Positions 37,098 through 47,364 of a DNA stretch of 64,000 nucleotides are shown piece by piece. The notes under the pieces are model-generated. The model saw only the letters and a list, made by a program, of their open reading frames with translations. It was not told the DNA's origin and made no database searches. The first letter of the stretch is position 1; every line of letters starts with the position of its first letter. Position numbers and translations under genes: made by a program. This stretch comes from an uncultured Carboxylicivirga sp. (GTDB lineage Bacteria; Bacteroidota; Bacteroidia; Bacteroidales; Marinilabiliaceae): positions 2,108,001 to 2,172,000 of the forward strand of contig NZ_OY764327.1 in the NCBI RefSeq assembly GCF_963668385.1. The letters run 5' to 3'.

Positions 37098-38504
37098 ATG
37101 AAAATGTCTGCTCGTACTTCTCAATTATTAGGGTTCTTCCTAAGAATTCCGAATTTTATTTTGCTATCATTTGTATTGATTATAGTTTCCTGTTCTGATC
37201 AGAATAAGGTTATGATAAAAGAAGTGCGTCCATCTGCACCCTTTGAAATGCCTGCCATAACTTATCCCGATTTTTCAAGGGTTGAGCAATTTGTTATAAC
37301 TGATTTTGGAGCTGTTGAAGGCGATAAGGAAACAACTTCTGAAGCTATTGGTGCAGCCATTGATAAAGCGAGTATTAATGGAGGACGAGTGGTAATTCCT
37401 CCTGGAGAATGGCTAACCAAGGCAGTGCATCTTAAAAGTAATGTTGATCTTCATCTCGAGAAAGGAGCTATTCTATTGTTTTCTGAGAAACCTGAAGATT
37501 ATTTGCCTGCAGTTCATACAAGTTGGGAAGGGATGGAATGCTATAATTATTCACCTCTTGTATATGCTTATGAGTCTGAAAATGTCGGAATTTCGGGTGA
37601 AGGAGAGCTAAAAGCAAAACTTGATGTTTGGAAAGTGTGGTATAAACGTCCACCTGCCCATATGAATAGTCTTAAATGGTTATACATGAAGGCGGCAGAA
37701 TATTCGCCTGTTGAAGAGCGTGTAATGGTGAATGATACTTCAAATCTTCGTCCTCATTTTATTCAGTTTAATCGATGTAATAATGTACTGCTCGAAGGCG
37801 TGAAAATTACCAATAGTCCATTTTGGACCATTCATCCTTATATGTGTAAAAATGTAGTAGTACGCGATGTGCATGTTTTTGCCCATGGTCATAACAATGA
37901 TGGTGTCGATCCGGAAATGACACAGAATATGTTGGTCGAAAATTGTTATTTTGATCAAGGGGATGATGCCTTTGCAATCAAATCAGGACGTAATCAGGAT
38001 GCATGGCGATTGGCTACTCCCACTAAAAATTTGGTTATACGAAATTGTTCTATTCGAAATGGCCATCAGTTGTTAGCAGTCGGAAGTGAACTATCAGGAG
38101 GGGTAGAAAATGTTTTTCTTGATAGTTGTACGGTGGCTGATGGAGCCAGTATGTTTCATCTGGTTTTTATTAAAACCAACGAACGCAGAGGTGGATATGT
38201 GAAAAATATTCATGTTAGTAATGTAAGGGCCGATAAAATGCGTGAAGGTATTTTGGGTATTGAAACTGATGTTTTGTATCAATGGCGAGATTTGGTGCCA
38301 ACCATTGAAAGACGATTAACCCCTATTTCTGATATTTATTTGAGTAATATTGAAGCGAATAATGTAAAATTTATATCGCGTGTTTTAGGTCAGGAAGAAC
38401 TACCTGTTAATAATATTCATTTTTCGAACGTATCAGCTGATAGTATACGTTCTGATCAGGAAATTATTCATGAAAATCTTAGTGGATTTCAGCAAACTAA
38501 TTAA
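37098..38504 (+). CDS. Glycoside hydrolase family 28 lipoprotein (polygalacturonase-like)
   Basis: A 468-residue lipoprotein (lipobox LIIVSC at about residue 32). The mature part is a right-handed beta-helix with the GH28 blocks: FVITDFGAVEGDKE near the start, NNDGVDPEMTQNMLVENC (Asp in the NxD position), FDQGDDAFAIKSG (the paired catalytic Asp residues), GHQLLAVGSELSGGVENV and IKTNERRGGYVKNI. GH28 enzymes cleave galacturonan or rhamnogalacturonan by inversion; E/SGG and IKT fit the exo or rhamnogalacturonan branch. No SusC/SusD pair is nearby. A PCMD protein gene follows at 200 bases. Confidence 0.9.
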   Translation: MKMSARTSQLLGFFLRIPNFILLSFVLIIVSCSDQNKVMIKEVRPSAPFEMPAITYPDFSRVEQFVITDFGAVEGDKETTSEAIGAAIDKASINGGRVVIPPGEWLTKAVHLKSNVDLHLEKGAILLFSEKPEDYLPAVHTSWEGMECYNYSPLVYAYESENVGISGEGELKAKLDVWKVWYKRPPAHMNSLKWLYMKAAEYSPVEERVMVNDTSNLRPHFIQFNRCNNVLLEGVKITNSPFWTIHPYMCKNVVVRDVHVFAHGHNNDGVDPEMTQNMLVENCYFDQGDDAFAIKSGRNQDAWRLATPTKNLVIRNCSIRNGHQLLAVGSELSGGVENVFLDSCTVADGASMFHLVFIKTNERRGGYVKNIHVSNVRADKMREGILGIETDVLYQWRDLVPTIERRLTPISDIYLSNIEANNVKFISRVLGQEELPVNNIHFSNVSADSIRSDQEIIHENLSGFQQTN

Positions 38505-38704
38505 GAGAATATATGCTAGTATAACTTTTGTAAGTACCTAATATTTATATAGATGCGTACCAAAGATTAATATTTTAAAGAGAGTTTGATTACTGATAAT
38601 ATCGTGTTGTAAAATAGGATGGTTAGTTGTTGTTGATAAGTCCATTGTTTAAATATTGGCAAGGTAATTGTGTTTCATAAGCGTTTTTAATTTTAATCTA
38701 ACTA

Positions 38705-39670
38705 ATGAAATACTTTTTGACTATAACTGCATTGAGCCTTTTTCTCATTTCTTCTGTGGCACAGAATGAATTAAAACCTTTTGTACATGACGGACAGATT
38801 ATCTATGGTGATATGAATTCGTGGTACTCTCGTAAGGTTAAAGAATCAGTATTAATTGGTGGTAAAGAAGTTGTATATTTCGAGCCCGGACCATCGGAAT
38901 ATAACGATATTGATCATCCATTGCCTGAGTTAACTCCGTGGTCGTCATCTAATGTTTATGCCGAAATTGGAGTGAGTGCAGCTAATCAATCTGTATTTCA
39001 CGAAAAACGAGGAGATGGTTATTGTGCTCGTCTTGAGACGAAATTAAAGAAAGTGGTGGTACTTGGTTTAGTTAATGTTAAAGCCATTGCTTCGGGAAGT
39101 ATTTTTTTAGGTCAGATGGAAGATCCGGTTACTCAGGCAGACAATCCTCGCTTAAATACTTTTATGGGAATTGAATTTACCGAAGCTCCAACTGCATTAG
39201 TTTTCGATTACAAATCAATTGTAGGCGAGAACAGATTAAAAGCTACTGGAGGTTTCAAAGTTCGGGATATAGATGGGCCTGATATGGCTGAAGCGTATAT
39301 CATTCTCCAAAATCGTACCGAGGATAAGGAAGGTAATATGGTTGTTACCCGTATTGGTACAGGATGGCAGCGGTTTGATAAATCGCAGGGGGATTGGATA
39401 AATGGTTATGAAATGCCCATTTTATATGGCGATGTGACCCGTTCATCGAATTATAAACCTTTCATGAACTTACTTTCGAAGGAAGATCCATTCTATGCAG
39501 TTAATAGTAAAGGTAAAGTTGTGGAGTATGCAGAGTCGGGTTGGAGTAGCGATAAAAGCAAAATAACCCATGCCATCATTGTTTTCTCAGCAAGTTACGA
39601 AGGGGGGGCTTTTAAAGGATCGCCTGATAGTAAGCTGTGGATTGATAATTTAAAACTGAAATACGAATAA
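38705..39670 (+). CDS. Exported PCMD-domain protein
   Basis: A 321-residue protein with signal peptide cut after SSVA (Gln20 at +1). Most of the chain matches the PCMD putative carbohydrate metabolism domain: GDMNSWYSRKV, PWSSSNVYAEIGV, GDGYCARLETK, ASGSIFLGQ, TGWQRF and the closing SYEGGAFKGSPDSKLWIDNLKL. The jelly-roll-like domain is thought to bind or act on glycans, but activity is not proven. The preceding GH28 gene makes a plant or algal polysaccharide substrate plausible. A possible DnaA-like TGTTGATAA lies at about 38632 upstream. Confidence 0.8.
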   Translation: MKYFLTITALSLFLISSVAQNELKPFVHDGQIIYGDMNSWYSRKVKESVLIGGKEVVYFEPGPSEYNDIDHPLPELTPWSSSNVYAEIGVSAANQSVFHEKRGDGYCARLETKLKKVVVLGLVNVKAIASGSIFLGQMEDPVTQADNPRLNTFMGIEFTEAPTALVFDYKSIVGENRLKATGGFKVRDIDGPDMAEAYIILQNRTEDKEGNMVVTRIGTGWQRFDKSQGDWINGYEMPILYGDVTRSSNYKPFMNLLSKEDPFYAVNSKGKVVEYAESGWSSDKSKITHAIIVFSASYEGGAFKGSPDSKLWIDNLKLKYE

Positions 39671-39742
39671 CTCTCTTTACTTCAGATATTTGATTTTGGT
39701 ACAGCTTTTGTAAATACAAACACTCATTGATTAACCTTTGAT

Positions 39743-40876
39743 ATGATTAAACTTGATTTTAATAAACTGCCGGTAACTCCATTGTTCGGAAGTAGATATA
39801 GTAACTTTAAAGCAGTTTGTTCTACTGCAGATGTAGATAAAGGGTATAAGCTTAAATACAGACTAAGTAAATTCCTATCTGGTTTGATGAGTGTCACTCA
39901 TCCCATAGAAAATTACATGTATAAAAAGAAAGTGGAACCGATGGAATTGAAACACGATCCTGTGTTTATTTTGGGGCATTGGCGTAGCGGAACAACTTTC
40001 TTGCATAATGTATTGGCTCAGGATAAACAGTTTGGTTACAATACAACTTATCAAACCATTTTTTCGAATGCAATGGTGTTTGGTCAACCATTATTTAAAC
40101 CTGTAATGAAAGCTGTAATGCCCGATAGACGACCCACCGATAATTTGGAGTTGTTACCCGATCAACCACAGGAAGAGGAATTTGCTCTGAGTAATGTAAT
40201 GCCAGTAAGTTTTTATAATTTCTGGTTTTTGCCTAAGCGCACCATGGAATATTGCAATAAGTATCTATTATTTAACAATATCGATAAAGAAGAAAAAGAT
40301 ACTTTTAATAAAGAGTTTATTCGTTTAGTAAAAACATCTCTTTACAATACTGGTGGTGATGTGTTTTTATCAAAAAATCCACCACATACAGGCAGGGTAA
40401 AAGACTTATTGGAAATTTTCCCGAACGCTAAGTTCATCTACCTGATGCGTAACCCATATACAGTGTTTGAATCAACACGCGACTATTTTTCTAATGTAAT
40501 TAAGCCATTGAAGTTGCAGGATTTTAGCGACGATCAATTGGAGAAAAATATATTAGATGTTTATACTCAATTAGCTGATAAATACGAATCGGATAAATCG
40601 TTAATTCCCGAAGGTAACTTATACGAGTTGCGTTTTGAAGATTTTGAAGCCGATGCTTTTAATATTACCAAAGATATGTATCAAAAACTTGGTTTAAAGG
40701 GTTTTGATAATGCATCGGAAAACATTAAAACATATCTTAATTCTAAAAAGAAACATAAAAAGAAAGCATATCAATATAAACCCGAAACGGTTGAAAAAGT
40801 AAATGCCAACTGGATGCACTCGTTAATTAAATGGAATTACAAAGTGATAAATGCTAAAGTGGAGCAGCCTGTTTAA
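39743..40876 (+). CDS. PAPS-dependent sulfotransferase family protein
   Basis: A 377-residue protein with the sulfotransferase PAPS-binding loop [15 protein letters not shown] (residues about 75-90) and the second PAPS site [19 protein letters not shown] (about 230), then a Lys-rich C-terminal region. Fold type: Sulfotransfer_3. The acceptor could be a surface glycan or a lipid and cannot be read off. It ends overlapping the convergent chemoreceptor gene by four bases. CysQ (21550-22383) would dispose of its PAP product. Confidence 0.85.
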   Translation: MIKLDFNKLPVTPLFGSRYSNFKAVCSTADVDKGYKLKYRLSKFLSGLMSVTHPIENYMYKKKVEPMELKHDPVFILGHWRSGTTFLHNVLAQDKQFGYNTTYQTIFSNAMVFGQPLFKPVMKAVMPDRRPTDNLELLPDQPQEEEFALSNVMPVSFYNFWFLPKRTMEYCNKYLLFNNIDKEEKDTFNKEFIRLVKTSLYNTGGDVFLSKNPPHTGRVKDLLEIFPNAKFIYLMRNPYTVFESTRDYFSNVIKPLKLQDFSDDQLEKNILDVYTQLADKYESDKSLIPEGNLYELRFEDFEADAFNITKDMYQKLGLKGFDNASENIKTYLNSKKKHKKKAYQYKPETVEKVNANWMHSLIKWNYKVINAKVEQPV

Positions 40877-42663
40877 ATGGCTGCTTTTATCTTAAACTGG
40901 TTAACAATTTGAAGAAGGCTGTTGGCTTGTTCGCTTAACTCATCCACACTTGAAGTTAAACGTTCAGAGGCAGCAGCATTTTCTTGTGTTACAATATTTA
41001 TTTGTTGCAATGCAGTACTAATTTGATTTACTCCATGCGATTGCTCAACACTTGCACTTGCTATGTTGCTTATTAATTCTGAATTCGAATTTAATACAGG
41101 AACTAGGTTTAAAAGACTGACGCTTGTAACTTCCGATATGTTTAAACTGTCTTCGGCCAATGAAATAATTTCGTCGGAAGCAGACTTGCTTCGTTCTGCT
41201 AACTTACGTACTTCTTGTGCAACAACAGCAAAACCTCTTCCGTGCTCGCCTGCTCGCGAGGCTTCTACAGCTGCATTTAAAGCCAAAATATTAGTTTGAT
41301 TAGCAATTTCGGTTATCATCTTCACTTTGTCGCTAATGCTTTTTGATGTACTGTATGAATCACCGGCCTTGATATTAACCTGCTCCAACTCGTTTTGAGT
41401 TTGCTTTGAAGCACTGTTTGTCTGTTGTGCATTTCGAGAATTTTGGCTGATGTTGGCACTGATTTCTTCCATAGTGGTGGCAATTTCCTCAAACGAACCT
41501 GCTTGTTCCTGAGCCCCCGAAGCAATTTTTTTTGTTGAGCTATTTAATAAATGTATTGTGTTGTTTAGTTGTGACGATACCCGGGCGATCTGTTGAACCA
41601 AATTTTCTAGTTGATCTGTCATAACAACAAAAGCATGAAGAACTCCTTTAGCATTTTGCTTCAGGTTATCATCTAAGATAAGATTTCCATCTGCTACCTG
41701 ATGAGCAATTTGGGCAACAACAAAAGGTTCGGCTCCTAGTAGTTTACGAACACCTCTGAAAATAAATATGCTGAAAAAAACAACTACACCTGCTCCGAAA
41801 AGAATAAATACCAAAGTCATAACGTTGGTGTTGAACGTACTTCGGGCCAATGCATTCATCAGCATGGCTTTGGATTGAATAAGCATTGGTTCAACAAAAT
41901 GAACTTCATTTCTAAGCTCTCCCATCAAACCTGATTTCTCATCTAGTCCGATTTCAATCTTTTTATTTACCATAGCCAAAAAAGTTTGATCGTAATTATT
42001 TAATAATTCAAGCATCAGTTTTTTATCGGCTGCATTGTATCCCGATTTATTAATTGCTCGACGGAATTTAACGTTGTGGTCTAGAAATTTATCTCGATAG
42101 TTAAGATCCTCGCGAATTAAGAAATCTTTCTCATGGCGTCGGCACATTAACATGTAAACCATCAATTTGTTGTCGTTGTGTTTCTTAAGATTATTTTCAA
42201 TTTTATGTATTGCTTGTCGCATTTGTCCCACTAATCCAAAGTCTTTAAAACCTTGTAATAGCAATTCATCTTTAATGTTAATGAATGTGTTATAGTATCG
42301 GGTGAGATGAAGAGAAATGGAATCGATTTTTTGCTCCTTATGTTCGCTTTGAACGAAATAGGATTGCTTCAGTTCAGAAATTATTTCTTTTGATTTTTGA
42401 TAATTGTTTTCGAATGTCGTCAGATATTTGCTTCGACCTGTTTTGTGAAAATCAGGATTGGTCGATTCGCGAGCCAGAAAATCTTTTTCATTTCGTCGTA
42501 GTTGAAGCATCAACGATTCAAGTTCATATAAATGATTCTCTGTAATATTGTTGGTTGATATTCGGTTTAATGCATGATAAGTATAAAATCCGATGCCCAT
42601 AAAGGTGATGATTAACAGTGCGGTGAGCAGTGTGAATCGCTGACGCATAGTTCCTGATTGCAT
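40873..42663 (-). CDS. Methyl-accepting chemotaxis protein with HBM sensor domain
   Basis: A 596-residue receptor. TM1 is at about residues 10-30; the periplasmic helical bimodular (HBM) sensor carries its duplicated signature, [13 protein letters not shown] and [15 protein letters not shown]2 is near 278-302. A HAMP-like linker follows and the signalling hairpin at 370-596 contains [20 protein letters not shown] and [19 protein letters not shown], the conserved tip. HBM domains bind small organic ligands such as carboxylates in characterised cases. No che genes are in the window, so partners lie elsewhere. Confidence 0.93.
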   Translation of the reverse strand: MQSGTMRQRFTLLTALLIITFMGIGFYTYHALNRISTNNITENHLYELESLMLQLRRNEKDFLARESTNPDFHKTGRSKYLTTFENNYQKSKEIISELKQSYFVQSEHKEQKIDSISLHLTRYYNTFINIKDELLLQGFKDFGLVGQMRQAIHKIENNLKKHNDNKLMVYMLMCRRHEKDFLIREDLNYRDKFLDHNVKFRRAINKSGYNAADKKLMLELLNNYDQTFLAMVNKKIEIGLDEKSGLMGELRNEVHFVEPMLIQSKAMLMNALARSTFNTNVMTLVFILFGAGVVVFFSIFIFRGVRKLLGAEPFVVAQIAHQVADGNLILDDNLKQNAKGVLHAFVVMTDQLENLVQQIARVSSQLNNTIHLLNSSTKKIASGAQEQAGSFEEIATTMEEISANISQNSRNAQQTNSASKQTQNELEQVNIKAGDSYSTSKSISDKVKMITEIANQTNILALNAAVEASRAGEHGRGFAVVAQEVRKLAERSKSASDEIISLAEDSLNISEVTSVSLLNLVPVLNSNSELISNIASASVEQSHGVNQISTALQQINIVTQENAAASERLTSSVDELSEQANSLLQIVNQFKIKAAI

Positions 42664-42807
42664 ATTCTATATGTGATGGTTTTTTCGAAAGCGAAAATAA
42701 CGTCTTAAGGTATATGAAATGTTAAGTTAATGATAAATGTTTCGTAGATTAATGCTATTTGTTCAAAATTCATTTGAAATGATGAGTCAATAACTGTCAA
42801 AAAACTT

Positions 42808-43470
42808 TTACAACTGGTAAGGACGGTCAAATCTTTTATCAAAGGCATTATTCTTTTTTAAGTTTTTGTTCCAGTAAAAATTGGTTATACCTGTTTTACT
42901 TAAAGCTGAAAAGATAAACTGTCTGACTTTCGACATCTTAAAAGGTTTCTGAAGTTCTTCTTTTATAGAATGTGAAAAATTATTGTTCATGGCAAAGTGC
43001 TCTCCCAAACACTTGAAGTTGAGAAATAGTTTTCGGGTCATCCTTTCTGGCATTATTTGTATGCCCTCAACGCCTCCTTTTAAAACAGTTCCAATGTAAT
43101 TGCATTTTAATCTTTGGGTATATTTTTTCAAATATCGCTCAATGTATATCGAATGAATAGATTCCGGAAAGCCTGACTGAACAATGTAACCAATATTTTT
43201 ATCTGATAATAATTCTATTCTGCCTAAGTCCTCAAAAAATTCTTTTACAACACCAGGCATTGCATCGGTATATAAGGGGAATATGATAATGATGTTTTCG
43301 GCCTTTGCAAAAGTGTCAAGAGCCTCGCGTTTATCTTTTGGACTTGCTAAATAAAATTGAGGTACATCATCGATACAATATTGAGCGTATCCTTTCAAAA
43401 AATGTTCAATAAGTATAGAGGAGTTACTTTTGGTTTTGCGGGGCGAACCGTTAAATATGGCAAGTTTCAT
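42808..43470 (-). CDS. Flavodoxin-fold NAD(P)H oxidoreductase-like protein
   Basis: A protein of about 220 residues. I take the ATG at 43470 (MKLAIFNGSPRKTKSNSS), which begins exactly at the flavodoxin beta-strand and phosphate loop; it leaves a 20-base overlap with the preceding gene. A second element, IIIFPLYTDAMPGVVKEFFE, is the usual FMN-side loop, and the rest of the chain is alpha/beta. C-terminal half is basic and less conserved. It pairs with the next gene as a coupled two-gene unit. Substrate unknown. Confidence 0.75.
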   Translation of the reverse strand: MKLAIFNGSPRKTKSNSSILIEHFLKGYAQYCIDDVPQFYLASPKDKREALDTFAKAENIIIIFPLYTDAMPGVVKEFFEDLGRIELLSDKNIGYIVQSGFPESIHSIYIERYLKKYTQRLKCNYIGTVLKGGVEGIQIMPERMTRKLFLNFKCLGEHFAMNNNFSHSIKEELQKPFKMSKVRQFIFSALSKTGITNFYWNKNLKKNNAFDKRFDRPYQL

Positions 43471-44002
43471 TGATGATGGATTCAAAATTATCTGGATTGG
43501 CTATTTTTAAATATTTTCTTTCGCAGTGAAAGTTGAGAGCAAAGCGGTCGTAAATATCTTTCAAAATTGACAAATCCTCTTCATCAGTATCTTGTTCTGG
43601 TTGTATTATAAGACCGAAATCAGGATATTTATTATATCTCTTGAGATGATGGCATTCGCCGTTTTTTAATTTTACGTATGGATGTAAAAGTACAATCAAA
43701 CGATCTGTTATCTTTTTTAGGGAAGAGCTTGTAAATCCCAACATCAGTGGAGAAGTAAAAATAACAAAGTCGGCATTTATTACTGATCTGAAAATATCTT
43801 CTGCATCATCTTTGATTACACACATACCTGGTGTTTTCCACCAGCAACTCCAACATCCGGTACAATACCTCAGGTTCATTTGTTGAAGATGAAAGGTGTT
43901 AACTGTATGCTCTATGCAGAGCTTGTTTGAAAGCTCATTGATATAATCAGAGAAAGAACTCTGACATCCCTGCATGTCACCATTTAAGATGGTAATTTTC
44001 AT
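43451..44002 (-). CDS. Flavodoxin-fold protein with clustered cysteines
   Basis: A 183-residue protein with FMN-binding ITILNGDMQGCQSSFSDY at the N-terminus, the cluster CTGCWSCWWKTPGMC (about residues 47-61) and VIKDDAEDIF after it, then IFTSPLMLGFTSSSLKKITD. The C-x2-C-x2-C-x7-C spacing resembles iron-sulfur flavoproteins, though many family members keep this cysteine pattern. It is likely an NADPH-dependent FMN reductase-type protein, possibly with a [4Fe-4S] cluster. The second gene of the pair overlaps its end by 20 bases. Confidence 0.75.
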   Translation of the reverse strand: MKITILNGDMQGCQSSFSDYINELSNKLCIEHTVNTFHLQQMNLRYCTGCWSCWWKTPGMCVIKDDAEDIFRSVINADFVIFTSPLMLGFTSSSLKKITDRLIVLLHPYVKLKNGECHHLKRYNKYPDFGLIIQPEQDTDEEDLSILKDIYDRFALNFHCERKYLKIANPDNFESIINETCHI

Positions 44003-44101
44003 AGCAACATTAAATCAAATATATTAAAAGCTTAAAGCTAAGTAATAAGAATTGATTTTTGACTGCTATAAGAATAATTATATGTTAAATTTTAGAATTT
44101 A

Positions 44102-44992
44102 TTATTTCAATTCAAACTGTGTCGTTCCAATGTTGAATCCATCGGCAAACAAATCAGCAGTGTAGGTACCTGGTAATAACTCACCTTCGTCGGCGTTGTA
44201 AAAAATACATACGTCTAATTCTTCTCCACCGTATTCAATTATTCTTCGGGCTGAAAAGTTTATTTCTTCACCTTCGTAGGTGAATTTATCATCCAATGAA
44301 CGAAGAAGTAAAGCTTCATCAGGTCGCATAATTCTTATGTATACTGCTTTTTCTCCAATAGGAGCGGTAATATTTTTCTGAATAGTAAAGCAAACTCTTA
44401 TTTTAGAAACATTTCGGGCTTTTTTTGTATCGCGATCTTTACTGTTAAGACCTTCTACTTCGTAATTATACGTTTCAAGTTTTGAAGCAATATCAACTTT
44501 TTTAGCCAATGTTTCCTTTTGTTTTTCAAGTTCTTTATAAGAGTCTTGAATTTTATTTACCTGAGATCGGTATTGTTGATTTTCTTCCGATAATTCTTTG
44601 TTGCGTTGATTGAGAGAGTCAATCTGAACCACAAAATTTCTCATCACACTTCGTAACGAAGTCAGCTCTTTTTTATATTCTCTTATTTTCGAAGCATTAG
44701 TTGCTTTAATCGTCTTAATTTCTTCAATCAGATGCGATATCTTTTCGCGTTCCTGCTCTAACATAAGGTTGAGGGTGTCATTATTACTTTGCAACGAGTC
44801 ATAATCAAGAGCCAATGTTTGAAACTCCTCTGTTAATAATGATTTTTCTTCGGTCATCTCGCTAACAATAGCTTTGTACTCTTGTCTGTTTTGAAAAAAC
44901 ATAATTAAAACAATACCAACAATAACAATAGCGATTGTAGAAATGATATAGATGAGCCTTTTATGTGAAGCTTGTGGTGTTTTATTTTCCAT
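44102..44992 (-). CDS. Membrane-anchored coiled-coil protein
   Basis: A 296-residue protein with one N-terminal membrane helix (about residues 13-33), a long Glu/Lys/Leu-rich coiled coil (about 35-170), and a C-terminal beta-rich domain (about 185-296) containing SKIRVCFTIQKNITAP and KAVYIRIMRPDEALL. The layout fits a periplasmic or surface spacer domain. I do not recognise the family; similar proteins occur in Bacteroidota without assigned roles. Stands alone, facing away from the Ig-like gene. Confidence 0.75.
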   Translation of the reverse strand: MENKTPQASHKRLIYIISTIAIVIVGIVLIMFFQNRQEYKAIVSEMTEEKSLLTEEFQTLALDYDSLQSNNDTLNLMLEQEREKISHLIEEIKTIKATNASKIREYKKELTSLRSVMRNFVVQIDSLNQRNKELSEENQQYRSQVNKIQDSYKELEKQKETLAKKVDIASKLETYNYEVEGLNSKDRDTKKARNVSKIRVCFTIQKNITAPIGEKAVYIRIMRPDEALLLRSLDDKFTYEGEEINFSARRIIEYGGEELDVCIFYNADEGELLPGTYTADLFADGFNIGTTQFELK

Positions 44993-45155
44993 AATTTAGT
45001 AGCAAGTGATTTACTAAAGAACGCAAAGTTATCATTTTTTAGTTTGTCTACAATTGTAAAGTTCTATCACAGGCTGCTTTTGGCTTAATTTTAGTATGTT
45101 TGAAAACGAATGAAAGAGGAATGCATAAATTATGAAGTCAGATCAATATTCTTCT

Positions 45156-45163
45156 TAAATTTG
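45156..45163 (+). promoter_or_regulatory. -7 box upstream of the Ig-like lipoprotein gene
   Basis: TAAATTTG matches TAnnTTTG, about 22 bases before the TTG start. No clear -33 box is present. Confidence 0.45.
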
Positions 45164-45184
45164 CGACCATAAAATTACATTGTT

Positions 45185-47002
45185 TTGAAAAGCAGATTTC
45201 GACCATTTAGTTATAGCGTACTACTAGGATTAATCGTTTGGGCTTGTGCCAATATTGGTATGCCATCCGGAGGTATTAAAGATGAAATTCCACCCCAGGT
45301 AGTTAGTTCTACTCCAGCAAATCAGGCTCTTAATTATAATAAAAAGATTGTTGTAATTGAGTTTGATGAGTTAATACAGTTAAAAGATGTGCGCCAAAAG
45401 TTTGTGATTTCTCCTCCAATGAATGAACAACCAACCATTGAAGCTAGAGGTAACAAACTTCAGGTTACGTTTAACGAGGACCTGCAGCCTAATACAACGT
45501 ATGCGCTCGATTTTGCCGATGCTATTGTGGATAATAACGAAGGAAATGTGTTGGAAAACTTTAGTTTTAGCTTTTCTACAGGTGAATATATCGACTCGCT
45601 GCAAATATCGGGGAATGTGTATGATTCTGATGATCTCGCACCTGCATCTGGAGTTATGGTGTTTTTGCACGAAAATTTGGCCGACTCGGCAATTCATAAA
45701 TTAGTACCCGTACGTATGGCCAAAACCAATTCATTTGGCCGTTTTACAGTATTAAATGTACGGCCTGGTAAATACAGAGTTTATGCTCTTGATGATTCCA
45801 ATAGAGATTTTAAATTTGATCAACCGGGAGAACGAATGGCCTGGTCCGATTTAATTGTTGAACCTTCATTTGAATATCGTGAGTTTGTTGATACTTTGCA
45901 TATTGATTCGTTGGAAACAGATTCCCTTATTTATCACAATGAATTAGTTTATACTCCAGATAGTATTCGCATGTTGCTGTTTCAGCACGATTATAAAAGA
46001 CAATATCTGTTAACCGAAGAAAGAAATGAAAAGGCCAAACTTACTTTCTACTTCAATCGTAAACACGAGGATGAGGTTAAATTATCTCTAACAGGTAAAG
46101 AAGATTTAACAGATTTATTTATCAAAGAGCGATCATTAAATAATGATACCGTTACTTATTGGTTGAAGGATAGTACCTATTATAACCAGGATTCGTTATC
46201 CGTTAAACTTAGCTATACAATGCAAGATTCAATGGGAGTTGATTTTGTTAAGAATGATACCATCGCCATGTATTTCTTTGAAGTGGCTAAAGAGAAAAAG
46301 AAAAAGAGGAAAAAAGATGAAGGTCCTGAGCCAATTCCATTAATAAAACTTACCGATGTAAAATCAAAGGTTGATATTTACGGCATTTTCAGTATGAGTT
46401 TACCAACTCCTGCGGTTTCGTTCGATAAAAGTGCTGTTCAACTTTATTATTATGAAGACACAATTCCTTCACCAGTTGATTTTGAACTGGTACAAGACAC
46501 ATTGAATATCAGAAGATATACCATAGATCAGAATTGGATACCAGGGGGTAAATATGAACTAACGATCGATTCGGCTGCTATTGTTGATATTTACGGTTTA
46601 CACAATGGTCCGGAAAATTTCATTATTAACGTAAAGAAAGAAGAAGACTATGGAAAAATCTATATCAAAATAGATGAACCCCAAGATAATTGGTTGGTAC
46701 AGGTATTGGGTAAAAATGATAAGATTATTCAACAGTCAAGAGTTCCTTCTTCTGGTAAAATTGGTTTCCGATATCTGTCACCGGGTAAATATATGTTCCG
46801 AATTGTGGTTGATGAAAATGGAAACAATCAATGGGACGATGGAAACTATTATGAAGGACGACAACCTGAGCAGTTAATTTATTTCCCAAGTCAGGTGAAT
46901 GTTAGAGCGAACTGGGATGCTGAGATTGACTCATGGAATCCATCTACTTTCAGTGTTGATAAATTTTCGAAAGAATTTCGTAAACCTAAGAAAAGAGAAT
47001 AA
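45185..47002 (+). CDS. Ig-like (Big_5) domain lipoprotein
   Basis: A 605-residue lipoprotein. The start is TTG at 45185; no ATG is available nearby upstream. The lipobox LIVWAC puts Cys at about residue 21. MPSGGIKDEIPPQVVSSTPA and FNEDLQPNTTYALDFADAI belong to a Big_5 Ig-like domain near the N-terminus (about 35-135). Further beta domains follow, one with carboxypeptidase-regulatory-like features (FGRFTVLNVRPGKYRVYALD), a charged KEKKKKRKKDEG linker, and a last GKYMFRIVVDENGNNQWDDG repeat of the same type. Widespread in Bacteroidota, function unknown. It precedes a thiamine-binding-type gene by four bases. Confidence 0.8.
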   Translation: MKSRFRPFSYSVLLGLIVWACANIGMPSGGIKDEIPPQVVSSTPANQALNYNKKIVVIEFDELIQLKDVRQKFVISPPMNEQPTIEARGNKLQVTFNEDLQPNTTYALDFADAIVDNNEGNVLENFSFSFSTGEYIDSLQISGNVYDSDDLAPASGVMVFLHENLADSAIHKLVPVRMAKTNSFGRFTVLNVRPGKYRVYALDDSNRDFKFDQPGERMAWSDLIVEPSFEYREFVDTLHIDSLETDSLIYHNELVYTPDSIRMLLFQHDYKRQYLLTEERNEKAKLTFYFNRKHEDEVKLSLTGKEDLTDLFIKERSLNNDTVTYWLKDSTYYNQDSLSVKLSYTMQDSMGVDFVKNDTIAMYFFEVAKEKKKKRKKDEGPEPIPLIKLTDVKSKVDIYGIFSMSLPTPAVSFDKSAVQLYYYEDTIPSPVDFELVQDTLNIRRYTIDQNWIPGGKYELTIDSAAIVDIYGLHNGPENFIINVKKEEDYGKIYIKIDEPQDNWLVQVLGKNDKIIQQSRVPSSGKIGFRYLSPGKYMFRIVVDENGNNQWDDGNYYEGRQPEQLIYFPSQVNVRANWDAEIDSWNPSTFSVDKFSKEFRKPKKRE

Positions 47003-47006
47003 TACT

Positions 47007-47318
47007 ATGTCAGTAATGCTCAATTTTGCTATGTTTCCAACAGATAAAGGAGGTAGCGTTAGTCAGTATGTAAGTAAGGTCATCAAAAATATTGATGTGT
47101 CGGGTGTTAAGTATAAATTAAACCCTATGGGTACTACTATCGAAACAGAAACAATGAAAGAGGCCTTAAGTATAGTGCAACAGAGCTACGATATATTAAA
47201 TGAGATTTCAGATAGGGTGTATTGTTCAATCAATATTGATGCCCGAAAAGGAAAGTCAGATCGTATGACAGGGAAGATTCAATCTGTAGAATCTCATATT
47301 GGAGAAGTGAAAAAATAA
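47007..47318 (+). CDS. MTH1187/YkoF-type thiamine-binding protein
   Basis: A 103-residue protein. I start at the ATG at 47007 (MSVMLNFAMFPTDKGGSV); the longer frame opening at 46899 overlaps the preceding gene. Motifs FAMFPTDKGGSVSQYVS, LNPMGTTIETE and the C-terminal KIQSVESHIGE strand fit the MTH1187 (DUF77) family, some members of which bind thiamine. There is no TPP riboswitch nearby. Role in thiamine handling is family inference. Confidence 0.85.
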   Translation: MSVMLNFAMFPTDKGGSVSQYVSKVIKNIDVSGVKYKLNPMGTTIETETMKEALSIVQQSYDILNEISDRVYCSINIDARKGKSDRMTGKIQSVESHIGEVKK

Positions 47319-47364
47319 TGGTTTGATTATTGTGTTACTGTCAGGGAAATTAAACAGCAAGTAG

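Noticed and set aside
45423-45704. Alternative-frame open frame within the Ig-like gene
   Set aside because: It lies fully within a well-supported gene and has no recognisable features.
46899-47006. N-terminal extension of the thiamine-binding-like gene
   Set aside because: It overlaps the end of the Ig-like gene and the conserved family start is at 47007.
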